Below, in pieces: positions 1 to 9,555 of a stretch of 64,000 bases of DNA. Under the pieces are notes generated by a model. The model saw only the letters and a list, made by a program, of their open reading frames with translations, searched no databases and was not told the origin of the DNA. The position numbers and the translations under genes were made by a program. This DNA comes from an uncultured Saccharospirillaceae bacterium. Lineage in GTDB: Bacteria; Pseudomonadota; Gammaproteobacteria; Pseudomonadales; Oceanobacteraceae. The stretch lies in the NCBI GenBank assembly GCA_947499545.1, contig CANMOZ010000001.1:496001-560000 (forward strand), given 5' to 3'. How positions within the stretch are numbered: the stretch's first letter is position 1; every line of letters starts with the position of its first letter.

Positions 1-480
1 ATTGAAAAAGTCATGAACGGTAGCCGCAGAAAAAGCGCGCTTGAATTCGTTCTTGTCTCGAATATGACCCAAACTCACGAGAGTATTGGTGATGGTTGTA
101 CCAATATTGGCGCCCATCACCATAGGGATGGCAGACTCAATCGGTAATCCACCCGCGACAAGGCCAACAATGACGGAGGTCACGGTCGATGAAGATTGCA
201 CAAGAGCAGTGGCTAAGACGCCGATTAGAAGGCCAAGAAAAGGGTTGGTCGCAAAAGCAAAGAGTTCGGCAGCGCCTTCGGCTCCACCTGATACCCATTT
301 GAAGCCTGCTCCTACCGTCCCAACAGACAACAAAATCAAATACGTAAAGAAGGCTACCCCAATCCAGGTTACCCAGGGGCTCGTTTTACTACTTGTTGGA
401 GCCGCGACTACGAGGCTCTCAGCAGAAGAGGTCATACCTACACCTTGCTCTATTATGCTGAGGGCATTGTATGTAGCCAT
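1..480 (-). CDS. Na/Pi cotransporter family protein (partial, N-terminal part)
   Basis: This is the first 160 codons of a sodium-dependent phosphate cotransporter; the rest lies beyond the left edge of the window. The translation contains the family signature QSSSTVTSVIVGLVAGG followed by GANIGTTITNTLVSLGH, the repeated membrane motif of the NptA/PF02690 family that imports phosphate with Na+ across the inner membrane. A hydrophobic first helix follows a Ser/Thr-rich N-terminus. Two starts are possible: ATG at 480, or ATG at 435, which has a more purine-rich upstream stretch. The family is clear from the motifs; the start is not. Confidence 0.9.
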   Translation of the reverse strand, partial: MATYNALSIIEQGVGMTSSAESLVVAAPTSSKTSPWVTWIGVAFFTYLILLSVGTVGAGFKWVSGGAEGAAELFAFATNPFLGLLIGVLATALVQSSSTVTSVIVGLVAGGLPIESAIPMVMGANIGTTITNTLVSLGHIRDKNEFKRAFSAATVHDFFN

Positions 481-726
481 TATTACAGTTTTGTGAACTT
501 TTACCGGCTTTCGGTAAGCATCCCATTTATCTTGATATAGAGCATGAAAGAGTGTCTCTGCATTGTCCCTACCGAAGGCAATAAACCCAATAAAAACAAT
601 GGTATACAAGATTGTTTTTACTTACTGACAATCACCAAAAAGGCCTTAAAGCCTTTAGAAATAATTGACTATTTTAGGGCTCTTTGATCCCTTTCTGTTA
701 ATAAAACTCACGACCAGGGTTACTTT
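481..726. other. intergenic region between divergent genes
   Basis: This gap separates the minus-strand phosphate transporter from the plus-strand M91 peptidase and should hold both promoters. A short palindrome, AAAGGCCTTAAAGCCTTT, lies around 639-656. I see no reading frame or RNA gene here. Confidence 0.4.
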
Positions 727-1644
727 ATGATCAAACCGACTGACCCACCCTCCGCTATTAGGCCTCGCTTGGAAGCTAGCCCCTACTATAGGGAACAAAA
801 ACAAAGGCTTTCTAAAGCACAGCAAGCGCCCGCAAAATTGTCACTTTTAAAATTCAGCTTGACCACATTGCAACACTGGGTGAAGCAGTATAAATCTCGA
901 GGGCTTGGAAGAAAAACTCACCCTACCCACTCAGCCCCTCCTAGCTCCCTTGCGTTTCAGGGCATGATCACACCCGACAACCTTAAAACCGTACATCGCC
1001 AGTTACGAGTCCTAAAGTCAGGCAGTACCCCTCAACTTGGGAATTTAAGATTTGAACGGCTCCCAGACAAACTGCAATCAACCCCAGATTTTGTTGATTT
1101 TATTGGAAGCTGTCGTCGTGATATTTCACTACTGGCCACAACCCCAAGTGGAGAAAAACTGATTCATTCCATTAACCGACAAACAAGCGGCGAAGTTGTG
1201 CTCCAACCCTGTGTGGAAAATACCCCTGTTGCTGAATCATGCGCAGCCGTATCCCCTAAAAAGAAGCGATCCAATGGGGCTTTTGACGCAAAAATACACC
1301 ACCAAACTCGTCTGACCCAATGGACGACAGACCCATCAGGCCCAAACTGTTTTGAAGGTGTCGGGATCAATAGCGGTATCGCTCTAGGGCATGAACTGAT
1401 TCATGCTGCACATTATGTGAATGGGGAAGTCTCGAAAAAAGAAAGGTGCTTAGCTGAAGAATCGCTTGTCGCGTTGAAGGAAGAAGCGAGGGTCATTGGT
1501 AGCCTGGAAGCCAAAGAACGCCATCTGATTCCAACCGAAAATCAACTGAGAAAAGACTTTAATCAACTGTATAGGTTCAGCAAAACGGGCATTCAGCCAA
1601 GAGCCCACTACGACGGACTCTTATTAACAGACATAAAAGGATGA
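727..1644 (+). CDS. putative M91 family (NleD-like) zinc metallopeptidase
   Basis: The 305-residue protein carries a zinc-peptidase HExxH motif, HELIH at residues 222-226, in the context ALGHELIHAAHYVNGE, followed by a Glu-rich helix and then PTENQLRKDFN near residue 273. This arrangement resembles the peptidase M91 family (type III effectors NleD and HopH1, which cleave host MAP kinases), where the HELIH block is followed by a conserved T-E-N segment. The first 120 residues are basic, rich in Pro and Ser, and show no signal peptide, as expected for an effector or cytosolic toxin. No secretion genes or chaperone are beside it. The family is inferred from motif memory only. It converges on pgpA. 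Confidence 0.6.
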   Translation: MIKPTDPPSAIRPRLEASPYYREQKQRLSKAQQAPAKLSLLKFSLTTLQHWVKQYKSRGLGRKTHPTHSAPPSSLAFQGMITPDNLKTVHRQLRVLKSGSTPQLGNLRFERLPDKLQSTPDFVDFIGSCRRDISLLATTPSGEKLIHSINRQTSGEVVLQPCVENTPVAESCAAVSPKKKRSNGAFDAKIHHQTRLTQWTTDPSGPNCFEGVGINSGIALGHELIHAAHYVNGEVSKKERCLAEESLVALKEEARVIGSLEAKERHLIPTENQLRKDFNQLYRFSKTGIQPRAHYDGLLLTDIKG

Positions 1645-1716
1645 AACTGAGAATGACTGGCTCAGGTCGTTTTACATCTGAGTCGCTATAAACTCATTTC
1701 AACCATAAAACTCATG

Positions 1717-2217
1717 TTAAATGAAACGGTTGATGCCGATGCTTGCTAACATCAAAAGCCCGCCAGCAACGCCGCCTGCCAACAGATCATCCGCCATAAT
1801 ACCGAGGCCACCCGATAGGCGTTTATCCAACCAACCAATAGGGCCTGGCTTGGCAATATCAAATAAACGAAAGGCGGCCAAGGCTGCTAGCCACCATACC
1901 CAATGAGCAGGCACAAGACTCATGCATAACCACATGCCAACCCACTCATCCCATACGATACCTGGATGGTCCTTAACCCCTAAGCGCTGTGCACTTAAAC
2001 CACACACCCACACGCCTAACCCAAATGACGCTGCGATAAGGGCCCATTGAATCCACAGGGGTAATGGAAGCAGCAACCCAATATATAAGGGCATAGCTGC
2101 GATACTTCCCCAAGTACCGGGAGCCGTTTTCGGCAGACCAGAACCAAGCCCAAAAGCCATGATATGGATAGGGCTTTTAAACACGGCTTTTGGAGAGTGG
2201 CTCCATAACCTTTTCAT
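1717..2217 (-). CDS. pgpA: phosphatidylglycerophosphatase A
   Basis: The 166-residue membrane protein removes the phosphate from phosphatidylglycerophosphate to make phosphatidylglycerol at the inner membrane. Family blocks are visible: GSGLPKTAPGTWGS at residues 25-38 and DHPGIVWDEWVG at 83-94, the acidic residues of the latter being metal-binding in this family, followed by several hydrophobic helices. The length is normal. It is last in the nrdR-to-pgpA gene run, about 75 bp after thiL, an order common in gammaproteobacteria. Confidence 0.93.
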   Translation of the reverse strand: MKRLWSHSPKAVFKSPIHIMAFGLGSGLPKTAPGTWGSIAAMPLYIGLLLPLPLWIQWALIAASFGLGVWVCGLSAQRLGVKDHPGIVWDEWVGMWLCMSLVPAHWVWWLAALAAFRLFDIAKPGPIGWLDKRLSGGLGIMADDLLAGGVAGGLLMLASIGINRFI

Positions 2218-2292
2218 CGGATTAACATCTCACGGACGTGGTTCATAATTGCATCAAGGGCCTTCCTGATTTCACCCTTGCTCACTCTTCAT

Positions 2293-3267
2293 CTAAAAGT
2301 GCTGAAACCCTAAAGAGTTTGGCAGGTCAAGCTCATGTCCCTGCTCATCACGAAGATACAACCAATGTTCTTGCCCTTTTTTCTCTTGCATCACACCCAC
2401 TTGCCGACCGGGTAATTGCAAACCATCCAGCAGGCTTTCTGCTTCGGATACCCGTTCTGGTGCAACCGTAAAACAAAGTTCATAGTCATCACCACCGGTC
2501 AACATGTACCCCAACCGAGTTGTAGCATCTGTCGATTCATGCAGAGCAGTAGAAAAAGGCAATTGATGCACGTTAATTTGTGCTTGAGTGCCACTTTGCT
2601 GGCAAATATGCTCCAAGTCTTGCAGGAAACCGTCTGACACATCAATACAAGCGGTCGCAAGGCTTCTTAGTTGCTCTCCTAATCGAAGACGAGGTTCCGG
2701 ACGAAAATAACGATGTTTTAACGGACTGTTAGGTTTTGGGTCTTTGAGTACTTCCGTTAAAGCAGCCGAAGCATCCCCAATGTTTCCACTTAAAAAAATC
2801 AAATCACCGGGCTTTGCTCCACAACGCAATAATGCCAGTCCTTTTGGAACCAAGCCCTGAACATGAATGCCAATATTTAAAGGGCCCCTTGTGGTGTCAC
2901 CACCTAACAACGGAATTTGAAAGGCTTGAGCTGCATTCAACAGCCCATCGGCGAAACCACTGATCCACGATTCTTGAGCTTTCGGTAAGGTAAGAGCCAA
3001 ATAAAAACCCGCGGGGGTAGCGCCCATCGCAGCCAAGTCACTAATGGCAACGGCCAACGCACGATAACCAATATCAAAAGCTGGGCTTTCTTCTGGAAAA
3101 TGAATACCAGCAACCAAGGTATCAACTGAGCACACCAAATCTTGTCCTTCGGGCACTCTAACTAAACTGCCATCATCTCCATTATTGGTCATCGTCCATT
3201 GATGAGGATCTGCTTGAAACTCTGGTATTTGGAAGTAGCGTTCAATCAACTCAAATTCTGTGGGCAT
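2293..3267 (-). CDS. thiL: thiamine-monophosphate kinase
   Basis: ThiL phosphorylates thiamine monophosphate to the cofactor thiamine diphosphate with ATP. The 324-residue protein has the ATP/metal blocks GDDGSLV (residues 30-36), SVDTLVAGIHF (47-57), a conserved AISDLAAMGA segment, LGGDTTRG and the C-terminal CIDVSDGFLQDL. It is of family length. It lies between nusB and pgpA on the same strand with about 150 bp separating it from nusB, so it may have its own promoter or be read through from nusB. Confidence 0.95.
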   Translation of the reverse strand: MPTEFELIERYFQIPEFQADPHQWTMTNNGDDGSLVRVPEGQDLVCSVDTLVAGIHFPEESPAFDIGYRALAVAISDLAAMGATPAGFYLALTLPKAQESWISGFADGLLNAAQAFQIPLLGGDTTRGPLNIGIHVQGLVPKGLALLRCGAKPGDLIFLSGNIGDASAALTEVLKDPKPNSPLKHRYFRPEPRLRLGEQLRSLATACIDVSDGFLQDLEHICQQSGTQAQINVHQLPFSTALHESTDATTRLGYMLTGGDDYELCFTVAPERVSEAESLLDGLQLPGRQVGVMQEKKGQEHWLYLRDEQGHELDLPNSLGFQHF

Positions 3268-3416
3268 ATGTCTTGGTCTTCACACTTAGTTGATATGCTC
3301 GCTTAGGGTTAATGCTAAAGACCTTAAGCAACTCAAGGGGGTTTTGATATGGCTAGCCAAGACAAAACCGCCCCTTGTTTTACCGGAGATTTTGACTTGG
3401 AACCAGCCAGAAGAAA

Positions 3417-3890
3417 CTATCGAGCTGAGGATTGGCGAATTTCATCCGCTCTTAGTTTTTTTGATAAGCGATCAAGCACGCCATTTACGAATTTATGGCC
3501 ATCGGTAGCACCAAATTTTTTCGCTAATTCAATGCCTTCATTAATCACCACTCGGTAAGGCACTTCAATGACTTCTATCAATTCATAAGCACCCAGTCTT
3601 AATATGGCTAACTCTACTGGGGTAATTTCATCAATAGAACGATCCAAAAGGGGTTCCAAGTGTTCATCAATCACTTTGCAGTGTTTTGGAACGCCGTGCA
3701 GCAGCTTACGAAAGTAGCTCACATCGACTTGTGACATATCATTATCAGCAATAAATTGAGCCTCAATTGCTGACAAGCTTCCTTGAGCAAGATGCCACTG
3801 ATACAACGCTTGCATCGCCAATCGGCGAGCACGTTTGCGGGCCGACATACTGGGTTTTTTAGGATGATTCGGTTTGACAACTTCTGACAC
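3417..3890 (-). CDS. nusB: transcription antitermination factor NusB
   Basis: NusB binds boxA RNA with NusE (ribosomal protein S10) to let RNA polymerase read through rRNA operons. The 157-residue protein shows the family N-terminal block [12 protein letters not shown] (residues 21-32) and the C-terminal segment with LGAYELIE and [15 protein letters not shown]. It carries a basic Lys/Pro/Arg-rich extension of about 18 residues at its N-terminus. The start codon abuts the stop of ribH, so the two are probably cotranscribed, as in most Proteobacteria. Confidence 0.95.
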   Translation of the reverse strand: MSEVVKPNHPKKPSMSARKRARRLAMQALYQWHLAQGSLSAIEAQFIADNDMSQVDVSYFRKLLHGVPKHCKVIDEHLEPLLDRSIDEITPVELAILRLGAYELIEVIEVPYRVVINEGIELAKKFGATDGHKFVNGVLDRLSKKLRADEIRQSSAR

Positions 3891-4367
3891 TTAAACCTCC
3901 AGTGACTTTATTAAACCGACCATCTCATAGGCGGTTAGTGCAGCTTCTGCACCTTTATTACCGGCTTTGGTACCTGCACGCTCAATCGCTTGCTCGATGG
4001 AATCAACCGTCAATACACCAAAACTCACCGGAATTCCTGAATCCAACTGGACACGGCTTAGTCCCTTAGCACACTCACCCGCCACGTAATCAAAATGCGG
4101 GGTTGAACCGCGGATGACGGCACCCAATGCAACGATGGCATCATACTTACCGCTTTCAGCCAGTTTTTTAGCGATCAAAGGCACTTCAAAACCGCCCGGG
4201 CAACGTACCGTCGTGATGCGATCTTCTGACACGCCGTGCGCTCTCAAAGCCCCTTCGGCTCCTTTTAATAGCGGGTCAACAATAAATTCATTCCAGCTTG
4301 TGTGAATGATGGCGTAGCGACCACTCGCATGCGTCATGTTTGCCTCGACTCTTTGTATTCCAGCCAT
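3891..4367 (-). CDS. ribH: 6,7-dimethyl-8-ribityllumazine synthase
   Basis: RibH condenses 3,4-dihydroxybutanone 4-phosphate with the ribityl-aminopyrimidine to give lumazine, the penultimate step of riboflavin synthesis. The frame is open back to 4406, but I place the start at 4367 because AAAGGAG stands just before that ATG and the resulting 158 residues match the usual length. Conserved blocks include [28 protein letters not shown] and [20 protein letters not shown], including the active-site His in the second block. It lies between ribB and nusB. Confidence 0.96.
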   Translation of the reverse strand: MAGIQRVEANMTHASGRYAIIHTSWNEFIVDPLLKGAEGALRAHGVSEDRITTVRCPGGFEVPLIAKKLAESGKYDAIVALGAVIRGSTPHFDYVAGECAKGLSRVQLDSGIPVSFGVLTVDSIEQAIERAGTKAGNKGAEAALTAYEMVGLIKSLEV

Positions 4368-4405
4368 CAGTGCTCTCCTTTGGGAACGCGCCTCAATCAA
4401 CCCCA

Positions 4406-5548
4406 TTAACGAACGTCAGCAGGTGCCTGTTCAAACGGAATAAACTCCACCACTTCCAACTCAAAACCGGAAAGGGCGGTGTATTTTACAGGAGATGACA
4501 ATAAACGCATCTGTTTAACACCCAAGTGTCGCAGGATCTGCGACCCCGTCCCAACCATCAGGTAGTCCCCAGAAGTGCTAGAGCGTTTTGCCTTGGCTGG
4601 TTGGTGTTGATCTTGGTGCTGAAAAAAGTGCGAGAAGTGCTCCTGAACACCCTCTTTTGAATCCAGCATCACCAATACCCCCTTCCCTTCTTCTGCAATA
4701 CGCTCTAAAGATGAAGGTATAGACCAACTTTGAAGTTTGGACTCAGTCACTTGAAGGCCATCACGCACCCAGTTGGCGCTCGTGACACGAACCAACGTAG
4801 GGTGAGCATCTAGCTCACCCAGCGACATCGCCCAGTGTTCACAGTTTTGAATGAGGTCTTTAAATCGCCACAATTCGAAAGGCCCAAAAGCTGTTTCGAC
4901 AGTCCTGTGATCAAGAACCTCGACCGTTTGTTCTGTCGCAATACGATACTGAATTAAGTCAGCTATCGTCCCTATTTTTAAATCATGTTTTTCTGCAAAG
5001 GCTTCTAACTCTGGACGTCTTGCCATGGTCCCATCGGGGTTCATGATTTCCACAATGGCCGCGGCTTGCTGCAAACCCGCCAGCCTCGTTAAATCACAAC
5101 CCGCCTCTGTGTGTCCTGCACGACTCAAAACACCGCCAGGCTGAGCCCGTAAGGGGAAAATATGGCCTGGCTGCACCAAGTCTTGAGCAGTGGATTGAGG
5201 GTTAGCGGCCACTTGAATGGTTCGTGCACGATCCGCTGCAGAAATACCCGTTGTGATGCCTTCGGCCGCTTCAATGGAAACTGTAAAGGGAGTCCCATGT
5301 GAGGCACCGTTGGTTTGCGTCATGGGCAATAAGCGTAAGAAGTCACAGCGCTCAGCAGACATCGGTAAGCAAATGAGGCCTCGCCCTTCAGTCGCCATGA
5401 AGTTAACAATGTCTGGCGTGACTTTTTCAGCGGCAACAATCAGATCGCCTTCATTCTCTCGGTCCTCATCGTCCATCAAAATCACCATTTTGCCTTGGCG
5501 AATATCTTCGATGAGTTCTTCAACACTGCTTATTGCCATAACCTTCAC
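4406..5548 (-). CDS. ribB: 3,4-dihydroxy-2-butanone 4-phosphate synthase with a degenerate GTP cyclohydrolase II domain (RibBX type)
   Basis: The N-terminal half (about residues 1-205) is a full DHBP synthase that makes the four-carbon riboflavin precursor from ribulose 5-phosphate; it has [11 protein letters not shown] at 26-36 and the later [16 protein letters not shown] block. The C-terminal half aligns in layout with GTP cyclohydrolase II but lacks the family's three zinc-binding cysteines: almost no Cys remains after residue 207. That matches the RibBX hybrids described in Proteobacteria, in which the RibA-like half is inactive. A separate RibA should therefore exist elsewhere. The frame opens with GTG at 5548; ATG at 5539 (MAISSVEEL) is an equally good start. 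Confidence 0.92.
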   Translation of the reverse strand: MKVMAISSVEELIEDIRQGKMVILMDDEDRENEGDLIVAAEKVTPDIVNFMATEGRGLICLPMSAERCDFLRLLPMTQTNGASHGTPFTVSIEAAEGITTGISAADRARTIQVAANPQSTAQDLVQPGHIFPLRAQPGGVLSRAGHTEAGCDLTRLAGLQQAAAIVEIMNPDGTMARRPELEAFAEKHDLKIGTIADLIQYRIATEQTVEVLDHRTVETAFGPFELWRFKDLIQNCEHWAMSLGELDAHPTLVRVTSANWVRDGLQVTESKLQSWSIPSSLERIAEEGKGVLVMLDSKEGVQEHFSHFFQHQDQHQPAKAKRSSTSGDYLMVGTGSQILRHLGVKQMRLLSSPVKYTALSGFELEVVEFIPFEQAPADVR

Positions 5549-5566
5549 TTAAGACCAATGGGTCTT

Positions 5567-6718
5567 CTACGGGTATTCCAGTCGATAAGTGCTTTTTAAA
5601 TCTTGCCCTAAGCGCTGCTGCTCTTGTAACACTAGCTTGATGCAATCTGATAAATGCTCAAAATGGCAGGCCGCCAAAGGTCGTCCGCCCGCCCCAATCA
5701 GTAGCGGTGCTTGATAGTGAATCCATTCGTCCACCCACTGGCCTTCCAACAGGCTGCCTATCAAGGTTGCCCCGGCTTCAACCATCAGGTGATTCACGGA
5801 AAAGGCCTTTGCAAGGTGCTCCAACAGGGGGCGCAATTGTACTCCTTTAGGCGCAGCAGGCAAAGTCAGACAATGCAAACCGGGTCGCCCCTCAATATGT
5901 GAGTGATCACCTTCACCCCCTGTAACCCAAAGTACCGGTGCTTGCTCAGTGCAAGTTTGCAGTATTTGGGCGCTTTCGGAGAGCCTTGCTTGAGTATCAA
6001 GCACCACTCGAAGGGGTTGTCTGGACCCAGCACCTAACGTCACTAAATTTTCTGGGAGCTGTTTCGTTCGAACATTCAGCCCAGGATCATCATCCAATAC
6101 GGTTTGAATGCCCGTGAGGACAGCACAAGATTGCGCTCTTAATATCTGAACGTCCTCTCTCGCTAAAGCTCCCGTAATCCATTTCGATTCCCCCGATTGC
6201 ATCGCGGTTCTGCCATCAAGACTGGACGCAACTTTTACCGATACCCATGGCAAACCGGTCATCATGCGTTTTATGAAACCTCGATTGATGGATTGTACTT
6301 TTTCGGTGTCATCCATCACCGTCACATCAATACCTGCCGCACGTAACCGCTCAATTCCTTGCCCTGAAACTAAGGGGTTAGGGTCCTGCATGCCGACAAC
6401 CACTCGAGCCACACCTGATTTAATGAGCGCATCAGCACAAGGAGACGTCCGTCCAAAGTGGCTGCAAGGTTCAAGCGTGACATAGCAAGTCGCACCTTGT
6501 GTCTCTTGAACACTTAATTCATTTAGCGCAACACGCTCCGCATGAGGTCCACCGGCTATTTTGTGAAATCCTCGAGCGAGTACTTGATGGTTGTTAACGA
6601 TTAAAGCGCCGACGTTTGGGTTGGGTGTTGTAGTAAATCGCCCAAGCAATGCTTGTTCAATGGCTTGCTGCATAAAAGTGGCGTCATCATCCACTAAATG
6701 TGTTGAGTTGGATTGCAT
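5567..6718 (-). CDS. ribD: bifunctional riboflavin deaminase/reductase RibD
   Basis: RibD carries out the deaminase and NADPH-dependent reductase steps between the GTP cyclohydrolase product and the ribityl-aminopyrimidine. The N-terminal deaminase domain has the zinc motif GGPHAERVALNEL and TLEPCSHFGRTSPC; the C-terminal half is the reductase domain beginning near VSVKVASSLDGRTAM. The frame is open back to a TTG at 6742, but ATG at 6718 (MQSNSTHLVDD) is the more normal start; neither has a strong ribosome binding site. It sits between nrdR and ribB. The riboflavin synthase gene often found just after ribD is absent. Confidence 0.94.
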   Translation of the reverse strand: MQSNSTHLVDDDATFMQQAIEQALLGRFTTTPNPNVGALIVNNHQVLARGFHKIAGGPHAERVALNELSVQETQGATCYVTLEPCSHFGRTSPCADALIKSGVARVVVGMQDPNPLVSGQGIERLRAAGIDVTVMDDTEKVQSINRGFIKRMMTGLPWVSVKVASSLDGRTAMQSGESKWITGALAREDVQILRAQSCAVLTGIQTVLDDDPGLNVRTKQLPENLVTLGAGSRQPLRVVLDTQARLSESAQILQTCTEQAPVLWVTGGEGDHSHIEGRPGLHCLTLPAAPKGVQLRPLLEHLAKAFSVNHLMVEAGATLIGSLLEGQWVDEWIHYQAPLLIGAGGRPLAACHFEHLSDCIKLVLQEQQRLGQDLKSTYRLEYP

Positions 6719-6821
6719 ATTCACATACCAGAGAATTCGCAAGCAAAGGATGGCTTTCTACAGCATTTCTAAAGATTCTAATGCTTTTTATGAAAGTTTT
6801 GTTGATAGGAATGGATAGGGG

Positions 6822-7376
6822 TCAATCATCCAAGCCTATTTTTTCTGCTTGCTTTTCTTTATTTGCATCACTGTTCGAATCTGCAGTACCAACACCTGAT
6901 AACCAACGTGAAGATGACTTGGATTCTGAACGTTGAATATTTTCAATAACCTGCTGGAAATCAGATAAATCTCGAAAACTTCGGTAGACCGAGGCAAAGC
7001 GAACGTACGCCACCTCATCCAATTGCTTAAGCTCATCCATCACATATTCGCCAATCTGTCGAGAATGTATCTCTCGTTCACCGCGAGCTCGCAATAATCC
7101 TTGAATTCGATGTAATGAGGACTCTATTGCTTCAACGCTAACAGGCCTTTTTTCTAACGCGCGCTGCATGCCGTTCCGCAATTTCGATTCACAAAAGTTT
7201 TCACGTGAACCGTTGGATTTTATGATTTTCGGCAGCGCCAATTCTGCGATTTCAAAAGTCGTAAATCGCTCATGGCATTGCTGACATTCCCGCCGCCGCC
7301 GAACTTGGTCCCCCTCGCCAATCAAGCGAGAGTCCACCACTTTGGTATCTTGTTCTCCACAAAATGGACAACGCAT
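6822..7376 (-). CDS. nrdR: transcriptional repressor NrdR
   Basis: NrdR is a nucleotide-sensing repressor of ribonucleotide reductase genes. The N-terminal zinc ribbon is intact, with CPFCG near residues 3-7 and ECQQCHERF near 30-38, followed by an ATP-cone domain. At 184 residues it is about 30 longer than usual; the extra part is a Ser- and Lys-rich C-terminal tail with no known motif. It heads the riboflavin gene run, as in many gammaproteobacteria, although glyA, its other usual neighbour, lies 41 kb away here. Confidence 0.95.
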   Translation of the reverse strand: MRCPFCGEQDTKVVDSRLIGEGDQVRRRRECQQCHERFTTFEIAELALPKIIKSNGSRENFCESKLRNGMQRALEKRPVSVEAIESSLHRIQGLLRARGEREIHSRQIGEYVMDELKQLDEVAYVRFASVYRSFRDLSDFQQVIENIQRSESKSSSRWLSGVGTADSNSDANKEKQAEKIGLDD

Positions 7377-7488
7377 GCGTCACCTACTCTAGAAAATGGG
7401 TGCGCGCTCATTGTAGCGGGTATTAATCTAATTGCCTATCCATCAACAGGAAATTAAGCAGGCTGGAAAAATATGAAGTGAATGCACG

Positions 7489-8307
7489 CTACGATGGTTT
7501 GCAAGCCAAGACCTCTTCAGAGGGGAGTTTAAGTATTAAACGTTGCTTCTCATTGGTCATCACTTCAATGGAAAGCTCCTCTTTTACCCTAGGATTAATC
7601 GGATCTTTTAAATCAAACACTTTATCCCAGATTAATTTGGGTGATTTCCACGAGACATATCCACCACTTACAAGTTGTTTTTCTTTTTTGTGCATCCAAA
7701 CCATGTTTCCTTTTGACAATTTCAATAATAACTCAGGTCGTTGCGCGCATTGCCAATCTCCACTTGGAGCACCTGATGGGTGTTTAGAAAGCGGCTTCAA
7801 TCTCCGTAATACCCAATTACCTTTAACGCTGTCCCCGCCATCTCGAGAAAGCATAACCAACCCTTTAGAAGGCTCAAAAAGTGTCCAGGTGGTGGTTTGA
7901 GATCTTAACGAAGCATTTTTGTGGAAATTATAACTGGTAATCAACCTACCCGATTGAACTTCATAATTAGCCAAAAAATAAGGGTGTTTGAGTATTTTTC
8001 CGCGTGAGTCCCTCAATGTATCAAAAAGTACATGATTGGCCTTGAACTCTATTCTGACGGTCGCATCCCCATCTTTAGACCACCAGACCCCTTCCAGTTT
8101 TTTCTTGATTTTCATATCTTTAGGGGAGCTTTTGATAGGAACGGTATTCGATAAACTCGGAGGCGTCGTAGTAAAATGAGTCTGGCCTTTATCATCTACC
8201 CACTTATAGATTTTGCTCGCTTCAACTTGAACACCAAGCGCTAGCAAACATATAAAGGCTATCGCCACTCCCTGGAGTCTACTGATCTTATTCCTATCGC
8301 CAAACAT
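7489..8307 (-). CDS. secreted DUF4124-domain protein of unknown function
   Basis: The 272-residue protein begins with a signal peptide (about residues 14-30, hydrophobic AIAFICLLALG, ending near VEAS). The segment KIYKWVDDKGQTHFTTTPP that follows is typical of DUF4124, a short domain found at the N-terminus of exported gammaproteobacterial proteins. The remainder (about residues 70-272) is basic and beta-rich, with a lone Cys pair, and I do not recognise it. It stands alone, between nrdR and hldD on the same strand. Its function is unknown. Confidence 0.7.
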   Translation of the reverse strand: MFGDRNKISRLQGVAIAFICLLALGVQVEASKIYKWVDDKGQTHFTTTPPSLSNTVPIKSSPKDMKIKKKLEGVWWSKDGDATVRIEFKANHVLFDTLRDSRGKILKHPYFLANYEVQSGRLITSYNFHKNASLRSQTTTWTLFEPSKGLVMLSRDGGDSVKGNWVLRRLKPLSKHPSGAPSGDWQCAQRPELLLKLSKGNMVWMHKKEKQLVSGGYVSWKSPKLIWDKVFDLKDPINPRVKEELSIEVMTNEKQRLILKLPSEEVLACKPS

Positions 8308-8491
8308 GCGGGATTACCCCTTACTAACACAAGAGCCTCCTGTTAAGTCTGGCAAAAGAAGTCGCATATTATCCAATAGCTTTGGAATTAAAAGAGGGAT
8401 ATTCATTACTTCTGGTTACAGGTCGGCCTTTTATAAGAAGGCTAATGAGGTCTTATCGGCATGAAAGAAGCGAGCACAGAGACAAAGTTAA

Positions 8492-8515
8492 CTCCTCCCT
8501 TTCTGACAGGAGGAG
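8492..8515 (-). terminator. possible terminator downstream of hldD
   Basis: CTCCTCC at 8492-8498 and GGAGGAG at 8509-8515 can form a 7-bp GC-rich stem shortly after the hldD stop codon. There is no clear T-run behind it on the minus strand, so the call is tentative. Confidence 0.35.
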
Positions 8516-8529
8516 CCATTACAGCAAAG

Positions 8530-9477
8530 CTAGGCTTTTGTTTCTATTCGGTCTAAATACCGAGCAACCCCCTCTTCCACAGAGGCAAAGGGAACATCAT
8601 AGCCAACCTTTCTTAATGCACTGATATCAGCTTCCGTGAAATGTTGATATGCACCTTTCAAATGCTCTGGGAAGGGAATGTAACGAACGTGCCCACGTTG
8701 GTGCCAGCGAATGACAGCATTGGCTACATCATTAAAACTTTGGCTGCGACCTGTCCCCACATTGAATACCCCTTTGGCTTTGGGATTATCTAAGAACCAA
8801 AGGTTTACCGCCGCAACGTCTTCAACGTAAATAAAGTCTCTCCGCTGCTCCCCATCGTCGTAACCGCCGCTTCCCTCAAAGAGTTTCACGGTATCTCCGT
8901 CTTTGAGTTGTTCATTCAAATGGAAAGCCACTGAGGCCATGCTGCCTTTTCGTTGTTCGCCAGGGCCATACACATTAAAGTACCGAAAACCGGCTACCTG
9001 ACTTTGGCTGTTAGGCAACAAGCGGCGAACGTATTGATCAAATAGAAGTTTGGAGTAGCCGTATACATTCAACGGATTTTCAGCTTCGGGGGCTTCCACA
9101 AAACGCTCGCTCCCACCGTAAACAGCCGCACTGGATGCGTAAAGGAAAGGCACTCCTCGATCCAATGCGTAATGTAATAAAACTTTAGAGTACTCAAAGT
9201 TTGTTTTCATCATGTAACGGCCGTCCCATTCGGTTGTGGCCGAACAGGCACCCTGATGAAGAATGGCATCTAACACTGGAAACTCATGCCCACTTTGAAT
9301 CAAGGTCAGGAAGTCCTGATAATCCATGTAATCAGCGATATGACAATCGGCTATGTTCCGAAATTTGTGGCCATCCGTTAAATCATCAACAACCAAAATA
9401 TCCGTTCTGCCTCGCTGATTCAGCGCCCGCACAACATTCGAACCAATAAAGCCTGCTCCACCAGTGACAATTAGCAT
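8530..9477 (-). CDS. hldD: ADP-L-glycero-D-manno-heptose-6-epimerase
   Basis: HldD converts ADP-D-glycero-manno-heptose to the L-glycero form used in the lipopolysaccharide inner core. The 315-residue protein starts with the NAD(P)-binding motif [10 protein letters not shown] (residues 5-14) and has the short-chain dehydrogenase active-site pattern with YGYSK near residue 140 and SSAAVYG before it. [16 protein letters not shown] is the family substrate-binding stretch. It lies downstream of hldE on the same strand with about 75 bp between, so the two heptose genes are probably cotranscribed. Confidence 0.96.
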   Translation of the reverse strand: MLIVTGGAGFIGSNVVRALNQRGRTDILVVDDLTDGHKFRNIADCHIADYMDYQDFLTLIQSGHEFPVLDAILHQGACSATTEWDGRYMMKTNFEYSKVLLHYALDRGVPFLYASSAAVYGGSERFVEAPEAENPLNVYGYSKLLFDQYVRRLLPNSQSQVAGFRYFNVYGPGEQRKGSMASVAFHLNEQLKDGDTVKLFEGSGGYDDGEQRRDFIYVEDVAAVNLWFLDNPKAKGVFNVGTGRSQSFNDVANAVIRWHQRGHVRYIPFPEHLKGAYQHFTEADISALRKVGYDVPFASVEEGVARYLDRIETKA

Positions 9478-9555
9478 GTCGATTCCTACGATATCTTGTT
9501 GATCAATTAACTTTAGGGGTGCTCATTTGGCTATTCCAGCCGAATCCAAAGACGT

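Noticed and set aside
86-496. Plus-strand open frame of 136 codons
   Set aside because: It is the shadow of the minus-strand Na/Pi cotransporter, whose motifs (QSSSTVTS, GANIGTT) are unmistakable.
637-660. Palindrome AAAGGCCTTAAAGCCTTT as a terminator
   Set aside because: It is short, has no T-run and lies upstream of both flanking genes, so termination makes little sense.
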